Numbered from the stretch's first letter, positions 1-11,200 are shown. The stretch: DNA of 64,000 nucleotides from Schistosoma haematobium (GCF_000699445.3 NC_067196.1:29653116-29717115); one strand, 5' to 3'. Made by a program: numbers and translations. Notes: generated from the sequence alone by a model not told the origin.

Positions 1-78
1 ACTGCGTGTGTAAAACAACCGCCTACCTTAGCTGGATTAGAGATAGATGGAAGAAAACCACAGGTAGCCAACCCAAGA

Positions 79-172
79 CATCCCACCAGTCCATGAAGTC
101 AGTGTCCATCGGACTGAACCATTGTGTTAGGTGCGGACTATCTGGTTCGGAGGCATCGGGTGACTATAATGT
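79..172 (+). mobile_element. Scrap of RTE-like LINE C-terminus (left arm)
   Basis: One frame reads KTSHQSMKSVSIGLNHCVRC. This resembles the KTWHKYMKSLTSGLSHVGRC segment of the better preserved LINE relic at 10600-11200. It is heavily diverged and non-coding. The same scrap occurs in the right arm on the other strand. Confidence 0.5.
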
Positions 173-774
173 TTAATACAAACAGGCTAAATCCATACAA
201 CTGTATACTCATTTCGACGGAACATGCAACTACCAAACGCATTACTTCAGTTCTATTGGTTAACTTCTGCTCAGTTGTGTAATTAGTTTGAATGCTACAT
301 ATGCGAGTCCTTCTAACATACCAGTGTTTAGTTCCCCGTCTATCTATCTGTTAATTACATTTCATCATTACATTGATCTATAAATATTTGGGACACGCTG
401 ATGAGCAATTGAGAATCCGGACAGTTCGGACTCGTTTCAATTCACTGAAGATTAGACCAGTCTAATGCAATGCTGGATTTATTTCATCCTAATCCCTATA
501 CTATGGTTATTTCAGTCCAGCTGTGTTCGTTAAGTTTTATCATACTTTGATTGTTTATTATTACTGCACTTGTCAGTTAATTCAACTACTTGAATATACA
601 TTCAGGGCCATTCATAGTTGAGTTCTTACTTAATCCGTCCGTTCTCAGTCATCAAGTTGGTGACAATGAATATAACTGTGACATAGCTCAGAATCCGTCA
701 AGCGTGGTTGCATCCAACATTCATCTCCTCCTACATCCTCGGCCTCGATATTGTTTCAAGATTGTTATGCTGTT

Positions 775-975
775 TCAGTCAGCCAAAGAAATTTCACCAA
801 TTATCGCTCTTGAGTCAATTTTAAATAAATGCTTGCCTTGGTTGAAACTATATCGATTCACTGCAATTTTTACTTCGTTCACAAAATGAAGAAATAGTTT
901 CACTGATAGTAAATAATCTCCCAATTGAGTGGCCGACATTTTCGTAATTTCTTCAATTACATTTATAGGATTCAT
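775..975 (-). CDS. Small unidentified ORF, left-arm copy
   Basis: Exact counterpart of the ORF at 15668-15868; see that entry. The right-arm copy lies about 170 bp beyond the MRPL43 stop. A third, partial copy of its 3' two-thirds lies at 2778-2960 with a one-base insertion. I do not recognise the product and cannot tell whether the frame is used. Confidence 0.2.
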   Translation of the reverse strand: MNPINVIEEITKMSATQLGDYLLSVKLFLHFVNEVKIAVNRYSFNQGKHLFKIDSRAIIGEISLAD

Positions 976-1148
976 GGTATGTACTTCAACCCAAAGAAAA
1001 TGAGTCTGACAGAATAAATAACAAACTAAAAATCGTGCAAATACTTTATTTTTTCTAAGTGTTATGGAAGATATTTAGCTGAAGCATACATTATCCACAA
1101 AAATGCGCTGCAATGGTTTAGGTATAAAAATATATTACACTAAAATTA

Positions 1149-1617
1149 CTAACTGGATAAGTCAGACAGACGATATTGTTGAAGTTTTGCTTTTTCTAAC
1201 AGTACTTCTTCGGCTGATAACACATTTTGTTTATTTTGACAAAGCTGACCAATGTTTCTTACAATTTCATTGGGTGTTTTTAAAACTGTTTGATTATATA
1301 AGGGTTCGTAAAACGGATGCCACATGCCTTGAATTGAAGGGCGTTTAGTTGACCAGTATTTATACATTGGAAAAATATTCACTCCAGAACGAGTGCGTAA
1401 GAAATTGATCCAGTTAGCAATTTCTTCACAAGTCATATCTTTTGCACGTACATACTGCCAGTTACCACATACTGAAATAATAATGATAATTCGTAAATAT
1501 TCAAACCTACGATACTCAGCAACTAGAAGAGGAGGTCTATTTCTTCGTGGCTTTACATAGATAACGGTTGCTGGATTATCTCGAGCGAAGTCCACTAAAT
1601 GATTTTCAATATAATCT
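1149..1617 (-). pseudogene. MRPL43 exons 2 and 3, copy without exon 1
   Basis: Minus-strand duplicate of the right-arm MRPL43 exons. Exon 2 is 1511-1617, the 39-nt intron is 1472-1510 and exon 3 is 1149-1471. The translated frame is identical to the intact copy. No exon 1 is found upstream on the minus strand: the only sequence encoding the N-terminus is at 11801-11931 on the plus strand. In the orientation given this is a 5'-truncated copy without a promoter. It would become the working copy if the spacer 2781-13862 were inverted. Confidence 0.8.
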
Positions 1618-2222
1618 CTGTGTAAAAATCATTAATAGTAATAGCAAGAAGAAAATGCAAAATAATTTCACATTAATGGTAAAGGTTATGGGTCGAAAAA
1701 TTTGGCAGTGCATATATTTCATGTACTAGTTACATTCAGATATGAATATCGAAACCTTATTATGAAACGATTCTAGAAGTGATTATTAAAATATTTGTTG
1801 ACCACAAAACTCAAAGGCTATTGCACTATCAAACCTTTAATAACTTTATTGGTCGAAACTATGGACGGTTAACTTGAAATTACGGGGTTTTGGACCGAAT
1901 GGATGGGGAAATTTTCGTCGATTGAAATACCACTAGTGGTTTATAAACCGGACACTTGTAGTTGAACCAATGAACTAAATAGGTGGAATGAGATTGATAC
2001 TGACTTATTACTCAAGAAAGCTAGCGACAATCTACTAAACAAGAACTTCGTTTACTTTACCCAAAAAGAATTCGATATCCATTGACCATCTGAAATAATT
2101 AAGGATGAAGCCTGCCAACAGTACTTAACAAACTTAGTACTCAAAGTTCATGTCACGAGGCCATGCACTGGAATTCTGTTTTTTACTCGATTATTGGGGT
2201 AGTACTATTACCAATGACAACA

Positions 2223-2381
2223 ACAATTAACCTATTCATCAGGTACTTAGGCATGAGTCACACTGTAAGCATGACGGCTGATGATACCACCCGAATACCT
2301 GAACCAAAGTAGGTGAGACGGGGTTCGAACGTGGCGTCTGCTGGCCGGGAGTCGAAAGTCACAACCACTAAGCAACCGTTC
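2223..2381 (-). mobile_element. tRNA-derived SINE (left arm)
   Basis: Mirror copy of the SINE at 14262-14420, with its A-box near 2365-2375 and its B-box near 2321-2330 on the minus strand. Confidence 0.6.
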
Positions 2382-2777
2382 TGTAAAACTGTTCAGTCTT
2401 TGGTTAACTGAAAATCATAAAGAATGGAAGTCATAAGTATATGCTTGCTAATCACTAAGGTAAAAAGTCAAATACGGAAATGTACAACGATTCACTTAAT
2501 TATGAAGCCAGGAATTTAACAAGACCGTACACCAGCAACAGGTATCTATCATAATCGATTAGAAAGTTAAAGAAAATATGTGTGCTGAATTATAATACTA
2601 GTAACAGCACAAATGTTTAATACGATATGCGTTCATTCGAATGATTAGACAATAACAGAATAAGATGTTAAACACATATTGTGGTGTTGTAACCAGTATA
2701 GACAAACGTATTTCAAAATGAATCAAATGAGTAAACTTGCCAAACACAACACAAAGACAGTTCAAATAATACGTTTG

Positions 2778-2960
2778 TGTTTCAGTCAGCCAAAGAAATT
2801 TCACCAATTATCGCTCTTGAGTCAATTTTAAATAAATGCTTGCCTTGGTTGAAACTATATCGATTCACTGCAATTTTTTACTTCGTTCACAAAATGAAGA
2901 AATAGTTTCACTGATAGTAAATAATCTCCCAATTGAGTGGCCGACATTTTCGTAATTTCT
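2778..2960 (-). repeat. Third copy of arm segment 771-952 at the breakpoint
   Basis: 183 nt repeat 771-952 in the same orientation with one difference, an extra T in a T run (about position 2873). The copy begins in the last bases of the left arm, sharing a TGT at the junction, and stops abruptly at 2960. Beyond that the sequence differs from the arm. Its small ORF is broken by the extra base. This looks like a templated insertion left when the inverted duplication formed. Confidence 0.88.
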
Positions 2961-3083
2961 CCTGTTTTGCACTTCAACTTGGGGAATATACCCTTCCGTC
3001 TCGCTTGTAGTGTGGAAATTTCGATATTTTTCTTGAATTGTCAGGAAATGTAACAGAAACTCATAAAGTACTCCCTCTGACAT
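2865..3083 (-). CDS. Composite ORF at the breakpoint, unidentified
   Basis: A 72-codon frame begins MSEGVLYEFLLHFLTIQEKY. Its first 40 or so codons come from unique sequence (2961-3083). The rest runs through the duplicated arm segment, in a frame different from the 66-codon ORF of the arm. The N-terminal part looks compositionally like real coding sequence, with mixed charged and hydrophobic residues. I do not recognise it and found no second copy of the 2961-3083 part here. It may be a remnant exon fused by the rearrangement or a chance frame. Confidence 0.2.
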   Translation of the reverse strand: MSEGVLYEFLLHFLTIQEKYRNFHTTSETEGYIPQVEVQNRRNYENVGHSIGRLFTISETISSFCERSKKLQ

Positions 3084-4340
3084 CCAGCAGTTGACTGTTG
3101 AGTAATATATTAGTGAGAATTCAGTTTACCCTGCAATTAAGCGTTTGTTCTCAGTAATATCTCTCCAGAAGGATCTCTAAGACGACTGCGTATAGTACCA
3201 GACAGTACTTAACAGATAGAATGGTTGACCTACTATGCTTATCTACTATCTACTAAAAATCTCTTAATCATATGAACATTACTATGCAGGCTATGGTCAG
3301 TTTATCAGTCACTACAGAATTATACTGGCACACACATAGACTATAAATTTCTAGTATTAATTGACGAAATATCTGAAATGGTGAAAAGTCAATGGGAGCT
3401 AACCTTTATCATGACATATGCTATGGAAGTGTATTCAAGGTATACTAAACCTTGTCAGTGTACTCACCAATCAAGTCTCAAGGCTCCCCAGACCAGTGCA
3501 TCCTACTTCATCATCATTGTAAGATCCAAACTGAGGCTTGGACCGAAGAATAGCTGTCTAGGTGGGTTAGATACACGCCCTCGCCCGGTTGAAGCCAAAA
3601 AAAGTAATTTGGTAAAATGACCGTTCTAATATTCATCATAAATTTAAATGTACATCGTTGCCTAAACAAATATGACCACCCAGCTGTCCAACGGATAATT
3701 GTTCGAATAATCAAATTTAAATCACAATAAATAAGGAAGTTGATAAAGGATGCGAGAAAATTACCAGTCACAGTAAATAAATGCTATTCTGTCCTGTCCG
3801 GATAGAACACGTACAGATTCGTCCAAAAGATAATGTTTGGTTGCTTTGTAACACAGAGTGTTTCCAATTCTGGAAGAGTGCCTCAATTCACAATCAAAAA
3901 TGCACAATTCCAGTCAATACAAGCAACGCAATCAAAAGGAGGAACAAACCAACATGGCTGCCGTCAAGACTAAGTACCAAGTAAAACAACATAAATGCAG
4001 TTCAGGAAGAAACACGGAAACTTAGTGAAGGCGTAAGAAAAATAAAAACTGTAATGATATACAAATATTAACAACTCAAATGGAATCAAAAAGACTAACA
4101 ATGTACAACTAAAGGGATCAATAGGAACAAACTGCAAGTGTATATATGGAGGAATTTTCACACACAAAATATTGAAAATGAATCTTACAATCATTACCCG
4201 TGTTACTCCAGATGAATTAGACACTTTTGATGTAGTGACAGCCACCACTAGTCTTGGTATAATATCACATCTCCGGAGATTTTGGGACCTGTGAGATCCA
4301 ACGCAAATTTACCAGATAACATGAGAGAAACTTAAAACGA
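3084..4340. other. No gene recognised
   Basis: Short open frames at 3378-3620 and 3514-3771 overlap on opposite strands and have no recognisable domain. I see no clear repeat, RNA gene or exon with good splice sites. Confidence 0.4.
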
Positions 4341-4897
4341 GCTTCACCAGAAATCCAGTACTTGTCTGTTGAACAACTAGACAGCGAAAAGCTAGACATG
4401 GACGATTATTTAAGTATATCTGACAATTCAGACCTGAGTGGTTCAACTCAGACTGGCAAATCAAATCTGCTTATTCCAAAAAACGTGAGGAATCCAGCCC
4501 ACCGAATACTGGCATTTTATTTGGTGATAACTCTCAGTGTAACTTACTCTGTATCTGTTTTACCCGAACGTTTTCCTTTTCCAATGCACTGCTTATATTA
4601 TAATGTACAAGATCATGACCAAAAATATTGGTGATCAGAGAGCTCACAAACGAAAGACAATCAGGGATTTCTATAAAATTTGTCGTACAAATGGCATCAC
4701 AAAAGATGAACTTCCTCTTAACGACTTTCAGCTGTTTTGTGGAAACAGACCTAACACTCCAGATAGTGGGGCTTCGGTTTACGCATACACCACCCTCAGA
4801 GTTCACATGTATCATTTGCCAGTATAAACAAACAGGATTCTTTATAGTGTGGCATGAAAATTTCTTGGGGCTATTATCTGACAAGTGTTCCTTTTGA
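4341..4897 (+). other. Coding-like relic, unidentified
   Basis: Two plus-strand frames follow each other. At 4362-4634 an acidic, serine-rich stretch (MDDYLSISDNSDLSG) is followed by a basic and then a hydrophobic part. At 4603-4827 a charged frame begins MYKIMTKNIGDQRAHKRKTI. The residue make-up suggests decayed coding sequence, perhaps a mobile-element protein, since a repeated segment begins just downstream (4976). No domain is recognised and no splice sites were assigned. Confidence 0.25.
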
Positions 4898-4975
4898 CCA
4901 CTTAGACACTCTTCTTACTAAATGCTACAGAAGTAGCTCAAGGTATGTAACTGACTTAAGTGTTATCGTGAATAT

Positions 4976-5235
4976 ATTTGTTTTACTCAGATTTTGAACT
5001 TGTTTTGGAGATTTTCGGTTCCATACTGGTTTGGTTCGATGTGTAGGAAGTTTATTTGTAGAAACCTAAAACCTGAAGGTTTATGGTGGGCTCTGTCGTA
5101 ACTATTGTTAAATAATGTTTTTTGACTAGTTGTAGTTTGCGAATAAGCTTTAGATAACTGAGTTGGAACTTGATTTTGTTGTTGTTTGATTCGTAAGTTC
5201 CTGATGTACCAATCGACTCTGTCTGAAGAACAGAC
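4976..5235 (+). repeat. Diverged direct repeat, copy A
   Basis: This stretch and 5900-6180 share blocks in the same order and orientation. Both have TTTTGAACTTG near the start, a GGAAGTTT or GGAGGTTT block with GAACCT or AAACCT after it, a TTGTTGT block and a final TTCGTAA. The spacing is about 0.93 kb. They resemble terminal repeats of an old element, but the family is not identified. Confidence 0.5.
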
Positions 5236-5899
5236 CATATCAGTTTTTGGAAGCATCTCTGAATAGTCGGTTCCTTCAAGCAATTGGAGATGGTTTTGAG
5301 ATTACTTTCCCTCAAATATTATCGGTGTAAGATTTCAGTCTCTCAACTCTTCTTTCTGTGTGAAGTAATTCCGAATTGACAACTGATATCGGACACTTGG
5401 TACAAAAATTTGGTTTGCCGGAAAATGTAGCTGAGTACACTCACTGAGGACTAATTTAAGACAACTTTAATCTGGAATACATTTCTTCTAACCATGAATT
5501 GAAAGTTAACGTCCCACTATAATTGAACTACATGTAATAGAGCAAGTACGCCCTCATATCATTCCTTCCCTCATTATACAGCCTTACGAAAAATAAGGCA
5601 AATATCTCGTTAGGTATCATGGGTCGGAATTATCTAACAGTACACAGATTCCATAAGCTGCACCCAGGGAGTCTCAGCCCACTCATTCCCAGTATATCAC
5701 ACCTCTGTCCGATGAGTTCTTTTCCCCCATCGACCTAAGCTTCTTAGGAGTTCAGGGGCTTTCGAACCCACACAAAACTATTCTCCAACTGGAACCTTAC
5801 CAGGGAAGAAGGGTTTAATTACCGACCACTGAACTGAAGACTTTTGGCGGATTAAAAACTTTTATTGTACATTAATAATTTACTGTGTTTTTGGATGTA
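5236..5899. other. Interval between direct repeats, with GC-richer repeat
   Basis: No gene. The part at about 5610-5830 is richer in GC than its surroundings and looks like a dispersed repeat inserted between the two direct-repeat copies. I cannot name the family. Confidence 0.35.
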
Positions 5900-6180
5900 A
5901 TTGTTTTATTTAACTTTTGAACTTGTTTGTTTATATCATTATTTCGGACATTTTGGTTTGGTATTTTGGTGCTCTGTTTGCCTTTGGTTTGGTATTTGGG
6001 AGGTTTGCTCCGGGAACCTACAAATTTGAAGGTTTGTTTTGTATATGTTGTAATAATTGTTGTTAGAACGACATTTGGTCGACTATTTGTGAATTACGAA
6101 TAAATTTGGTATCTAAATTGGAGCTTGGTTCTGTTGTTAATTTGGGTTCGTAATTTGCAAGTAGATCGGTAGTCCGTACT
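5900..6180 (+). repeat. Diverged direct repeat, copy B
   Basis: Partner of 4976-5235. It lies immediately upstream of the LINE relic at 6190, so it may be that element's 5' region, or an independent repeat into which the LINE inserted. Confidence 0.5.
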
Positions 6181-6189
6181 TCAATAACT

Positions 6190-7330
6190 GGAACGAGCAA
6201 AACTTAGACGTAACAGAGAGGACGTTCATCAATTGAAAATCTGATCGCAACACTACGGATAGACGTTGAACAATCAGATGGATGGAATTCGTCACCATAC
6301 ATCTACTTCTTTGATTATGAGAAAACGTTCGACAGTATGTATATGAGAATATTCTAAAGACACCATTATGTACCTGAAAAGATTGTCAAAATCATCCAAG
6401 ATTCATACGACGGACTACATTATAAAGACCTGCAGGGAGGGTAGCTCATAAATGCATTCAAGGTATGGACCGGCGTTATAAAATACTGCTTACTCTCCCC
6501 CTTTCTCTGTCGTCTGGTGGTTGACTAGATTATGAAGACTTCCACATCTCAAAAAAAGCACGGAGTAAAGTAGACAGCTTGAATGTAACGAGACGATTTA
6601 GAATACATAGATGAATCATCCCTTCTGTTCCATAGGCAACAACAAATTCAGATGAAGACAACCTCTGCAACAGACGCCCCTGTATCAGTAGGCCTCAAGA
6701 TACGCAAGGGAAAAAGCAAGATCCTCAAATACAACACGGCGAACACCAACCCAATCACGCTTCATCGAGAAATTCTGGAAGAAGTGCAAAATCGCTACGT
6801 ATTTGGACAGTATCATCGATGAACAAGGAGGATCCGATGAGGGCGTAAAGGCAGGGATTGAAAAAACAATTTCATCATTCCTGCAGTTGAAGAACATATA
6901 GAACTCAGAAAAACCATCAACCAATATCAAAGTCACAATCTTCAATGTGAACGTCAACACAGTCCTACTGTACAGAGATGAAACGTGGAGAACTACCACA
7001 ACCATCATCAAAGAGGCAGAAGCATGTATAATCAAGTGTCTACTCAAGATACTAAATGTCCGTTGACCGGATACCATCAGCAACAACCTACTGTGGGAAA
7101 GAACAACCTACTGTTGGAGAGAACAAACTAGGAAGAGACGTTGGAAGTGTCTAGGACATTCATTGTGGAAACCATCAAATTGCTTCACGAGGCAAGCACT
7201 AACTCGGAATCCTGAAGGGAAACTGAAAATTGGAAGACCAAAGAACACACCTAAACATCTTCCTCTAGAGTACGTCTAAGAGAAGTATCGTGGCCAGGTT
7301 GTCCCAGTCGTCGACAGATTAATTCAAAAG
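6190..7330 (+). mobile_element. RTE-like LINE relic (RT plus C-terminus)
   Basis: The plus strand reads, with frameshifts and stops, through a reverse-transcriptase segment. YIYFFDYEKTFDS at about 6298-6340 matches the FxDYEKAFDS type of motif, and VPEKIVKIIQDSYDG follows. A C-terminal part then reads in another frame (NVNTVLLYRDETWRTTTTII) and continues to the basic tail before 7250. Stops occur throughout and the YADD-type catalytic box is not recoverable, so it is dead. It is an RTE-type schistosome LINE by its LLY.xETW and C-terminal layout. At 7090-7130 a block of about 22 nt (CAACCTACTGT...) is tandemly duplicated. The part from about 6885 to 7250 is nearly identical to 28903-29246. Confidence 0.8.
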
Positions 7331-9717
7331 TTCATCAAATTGTAGTCGCTGAGCACAAAACTTCGAAATTACGCTATGAAGTGTAAAAATTTAACGTCAG
7401 AAAAACCCAAGTAACGTAAAAATTAGAATCATCTCATTCACTAAGGTACGAATAGGAAAATAAGTTTGACTCAATTGATCTTGCATCATTTGAGGGTTCA
7501 GGGACCTTATGCATTATGAATTCAGAACCTCTGGACCTTTATCAAACCTTAACAAGTTTTTAAATCGTGTAAAAGAAGAATATCCACTGTAATTCATTAC
7601 TTTCTTATAATATATTTTCACTTTACACTAACCATCTTCTGATTGGCTAATAATTGTCAAGTTCATTTAAAATTCGTTCAAAGGTCGTCCCTAAATTAGA
7701 GTCTCGCCGACTGTGTGGTTAGGGTCCAATGCCACGACGAACTGACGACTCGCTTGTTATGGTTACCAAACCGTAAATCCTAGGATAATTTAAATAATCT
7801 AAACGGAGATCTATATTGCATTCTACTAATCGCGTGATAACCGCCTCTGAGTAAACCAATGCATGCCTGTAAAAAACCTCTAACAGAATGGTGGCTCCTA
7901 GAAAGCCTGGTTACCATACAGACAGATTTCAGGAACTAAAGCAACCTCAGTAACAAAGCTAGTAAGCGCAATATGTAAGCGAGGACAATACCATACGAGG
8001 AGGTAGAAGGGTTTGGTGCTGAAATCAGCGTTAACCAAAACATTGAAATGAAGGATTGAGATGAGAACATGTATCTATTACGTTAAAACATGTTAACTAT
8101 TTACGGTAATGAGAACTCGGAAATCTATAACATAGACAACCCGCCACCACGTTACGATAAAAGACCGAAAATATTTTTATTTATCAGGCACAACATAGCA
8201 CAAGCAACATAAGAGCAGGATAAATAAGGATATTTAGGTCAATTGAGACATAGAGAAGTGCGACAAAACAGAAAGCAGTAGTAAACAACACACAACATGA
8301 CTAACAGAAATTATTGCAACGGATTGGAACTCTTACTCTTTTAGTTTCTAGCCTTCATCATCAGATTGTCTTTATTATACTCTTGTGTCATCGTTAATTA
8401 CTTCCAATTGCTTTACCTATAAGGTGTGTCTTGTGCGCTTGCTGAGTCACTAACTCACTTTTCCTCCTTTAAATGTCCTCATGAACAATACATTTCACGC
8501 TTTCTAGTAAACAGAGTACCTTTATTGCAGACATCAGTCACTGCTTGACGAAAACCGAACATATCCCGCCTTGAATAGTAAGCATGATAATTTTCGCCTT
8601 GCTCCGTAACCATGAAAACACTCCAACTATCTAAACGCAGAACCTAAGTAATGAACAGTTAGCTAATCTTCCCAAGCAGAGTTGTAGTCACGTTTTAAAG
8701 GTTTCGGTCATGGCTCAACTATGCAGATGTGGCCACCACTACGTAACTATTTGCTTTTCATATTAAATATATTATTCTCTTCTAAATTCAAATATATCCT
8801 TCAGTGGCAGCTACCTACTTTCATGATAGGACGATTAGCTATAGATAATGTGTGACTACAGCGTAGGATCTTGTAGATTAGATAGTTACATCATGGCAAA
8901 TCTAAAGTTTTGATTATATCCATTATTATACTAGTAAAGGTAAGTGTATTATTACCAACATGGATCAAAATTTTACACTTTCAGTGACACGAGTCACATA
9001 TCCAGTTAACGGGCAAGTGTTGTCAAACGCTGAGTGCTAGTGTTTTAAAGATGTCACAAGTATTCATAATTTGACAACGCCCCTACCAGCAACACTTCTA
9101 TAATTCATCTATATCAATCCAGACAAATCAGAAGACGGGAATGAAGGAGTTCGAAAATATATTCGGAAGGCTACCTGTATGTCGTGGAACGTTGGGTATA
9201 AGCTGGCTACCAGTCGAAAGGGATGTGTAGCACGGCGCACTCACTCGTGATCCGGTAAAGATGCGTGACCGAACGCCTTTAGCTAGATGTATCCAGCAAA
9301 ACTAATGTGATCAGCATCAAACGTCGAAGACTTTCAGAATTATTTATCTTGGGGATTTATTTACCGCTACAGTGTCTTTGATTTCTTAATTTGTTTCCTA
9401 CTTGTAAGTAATGATGATGCCCTACTTCCGAACGTAAAGCTCGATTGCCAAAAGATTCTTCTGTTCTGTCCACAACAATGTGCCAAGAAATGAAAATTAT
9501 CTTACAGCTGGTTGATTTGAAAACTTGGACAATCAACGGAAAGTTTTCGAGCAATTGCGTTACGGTGTGTTAGCGGATGCTTTCTTGAGCCGTATTGTTG
9601 TATATACTGTTGGTTTTCATTATACACTATTTTACTAGATATGATGGTTTGTATTTATAGCTCTTCACGATTCGCTTGTTTCATACGTTTTTGTTGGACT
9701 TAGAATATTTAGTTAGA

Positions 9718-9718
<1 letters not shown>
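7331..9718. other. No gene recognised
   Basis: Intergenic sequence of mixed composition. A tract at about 9170-9310 is GC-richer and may be a fragment of a dispersed repeat. A minus-strand frame at 9357-9554 has no recognisable product. No RNA gene is seen. Confidence 0.4.

Positions 9719-9750
<32 letters not shown>
9719..9750. repeat. (TA)16 microsatellite
   Basis: Sixteen uninterrupted TA units. Confidence 0.95.
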
Positions 9751-9755
<5 letters not shown>

Positions 9756-9845
9756 ATATAATGCTTAGATCCATGTTTTTTCACTCCAGTTTTTCCACTA
9801 CTTTTGTTCCTGTATCTTATAGTACAAAAGTATTGAGTCCAAAAC

Positions 9846-10124
9846 TTAGCAAATTGATGAAAAGCTTGCATTTAAGAAAACAGTATTGTATTTTGTGAGC
9901 ATATCAATCCACTTTAACATTCTTCGTCTTTCTGATATTTTGTTGGTGTTAAAGTAGTTTCTTTTATACAGAAATCTCCCCTGGCTATTCATTACTTTTT
10001 CTCTCCGCTGGTTGTTTTCTCCCGTCACTTTCTTCAAGTCCTTGATATTTACTTGTCTGGATTCGAGGTTTTCTTCGTTTCTATAAACGGTCTTTAGACT
10101 GATCCTGTTCTCTGTTACGGACAC
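9846..10124 (-). CDS. Coding-like ORF, unidentified
   Basis: 92 codons on the minus strand with a very basic, asparagine- and arginine-rich middle (VTGENNQRREKVMNSQGRFL). The composition is unlike random AT-rich frames and could be part of an exon or of a decayed mobile-element protein. No clear splice sites or domain; low confidence that it is translated. Confidence 0.2.
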   Translation of the reverse strand: MSVTENRISLKTVYRNEENLESRQVNIKDLKKVTGENNQRREKVMNSQGRFLYKRNYFNTNKISERRRMLKWIDMLTKYNTVFLNASFSSIC

Positions 10125-10599
10125 TTATAGCCAGTAATTGCTGATTAATTTATCCTAATCATAGGCTTTTCTCGATAGTTGCCATACGTGCTTGTGTAAA
10201 TGTCTGTATCTAAAGGTAGGAACTGAATCATGTTTCTCGTATTCCTGCCATTGAAAAAAATATTCGGGGATGCCTTTTGACATATCCAAGTATCATGTTC
10301 ATTCTCCGTTCAAATTCATAACCCAAACATTTTAAATTCATTTTTATTCTTTCTAAGACTCTACAGCCAAGTGTTAAAGCTCCATGTATTACTCCCATCG
10401 GCTCGAGGTATCAGTTTTAAAGTAGTTTTTTAACCGGCACTACCTACTTAAAAATACGGGTAGTCCCATCTTAGATGATTTCGGTGTGATGATTTTATGT
10501 AGAACACCCATATTCACTTGGATAGACAAAAGATGAACAAATAAAAAAGTTTACAATAAATTAGAAGCTGAACAAAAACCAGGACCTGCCGGTATACCA

Positions 10600-11200
10600 C
10601 TCTGTTTCTGCTAATCTATTATTGATGTTTCACGCCAACATAAGCCAGTTTTATGGCGTAGGCGAGATATCCGTCTGTCAACCAAAGGACGTGTTTACTG
10701 TGCAGCAGTTCGTTCCGTCCTACTTTATGGCAGTGAAACATGGCCGGTAAGAGTAGAAGATATAGTAGGTTATTAGCATTCGAGCAGAGGTGTCCTCGAA
10801 GCATTGCTCGTATATCCTGTCACCACCGAGTAAGTAATGCAGTTCTTAGGAAACGGATACTAGGTAAGGATGACAAATCAATTGATGAAGTAGTGAAACC
10901 TCATCAGTTGAGATGGCTGGGACACGTGTTACCTATGCACAAACACCGACTGCCTCGACGTGCGATGTTCAATGGTATAGGAGTAGGTTGGAAGAAAGCT
11001 AGGGGCGGCCAGACCAAAACATGGCACAAATACATGAAGTCACTGACAAGTGGACTGAGCCATGTTGGTAGGTGTAGACTACCTGATTGGGGTCCACGAG
11101 ATGATAGCAACCAATGGTTAGAGATCTTGAATGACATGGCTCAAAATCGTTTGCAATGGCGTAGGTGCATCCACTCTTTGTGTTCTCCCAAATTCCAATC
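10600..11200 (+). mobile_element. RTE-like LINE relic, C-terminal part
   Basis: The plus strand encodes the end of a non-LTR retrotransposon protein, with CAAVRSVLLYGSETW at about 10690-10745. A one-base shift then leads into the open frame 10740-11288. That frame has RWLGHVLPMHKHRLPRRAMF and a tail rich in tryptophan and arginine (WGPRDDSNQWLEILNDMAQN). This is a different subfamily from the relics at 6190 and 28610: the wording around the shared LLYGxETW and WxGH motifs differs. The RT core is missing, so this is a 5'-truncated insertion. It is less decayed than the others, with one long open frame remaining. Confidence 0.85.

Larger units (their letters stand above)
1..2780. repeat. Left arm of large inverted repeat
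   Basis: This segment is the reverse complement of 13863-16642. The rule position + partner = 16643 holds at the window start, for three pairs of identical translated frames and at the inner boundary, so there is no net insertion or deletion. I saw no substitution in the stretches compared. The inner end is sharp: 2780 still matches 13863, while 2781 does not match 13862. The outer end is cut by the window, so the arm may be longer. It contains exons 2 and 3 of MRPL43 on the minus strand, a tRNA-derived SINE and a LINE scrap. It is either a recent duplication or an assembly error. Confidence 0.93.

Noticed and set aside
399..430. GCTGATGAGC string that looks like a hammerhead core
   Set aside because: No helix II, GAAA or stem partners follow in the right positions.
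590..889. 99-codon frame on the strand opposite the small ORF in the left arm (and its mirror at 15754-16053)
   Set aside because: It overlaps antisense to another frame, has no domain, and is duplicated only because the arm is duplicated.
1103..1348. 81-codon frame opposite MRPL43 exon 3 (mirror 15295-15540)
   Set aside because: Shadow of the real L43 coding strand.
2865..3083. Resemblance of MSEGVLYEFLLHFL to the N-terminus of small TRAPP subunits
   Set aside because: Only a handful of hydrophobic residues agree and the rest of the frame does not follow the family; too weak to name.
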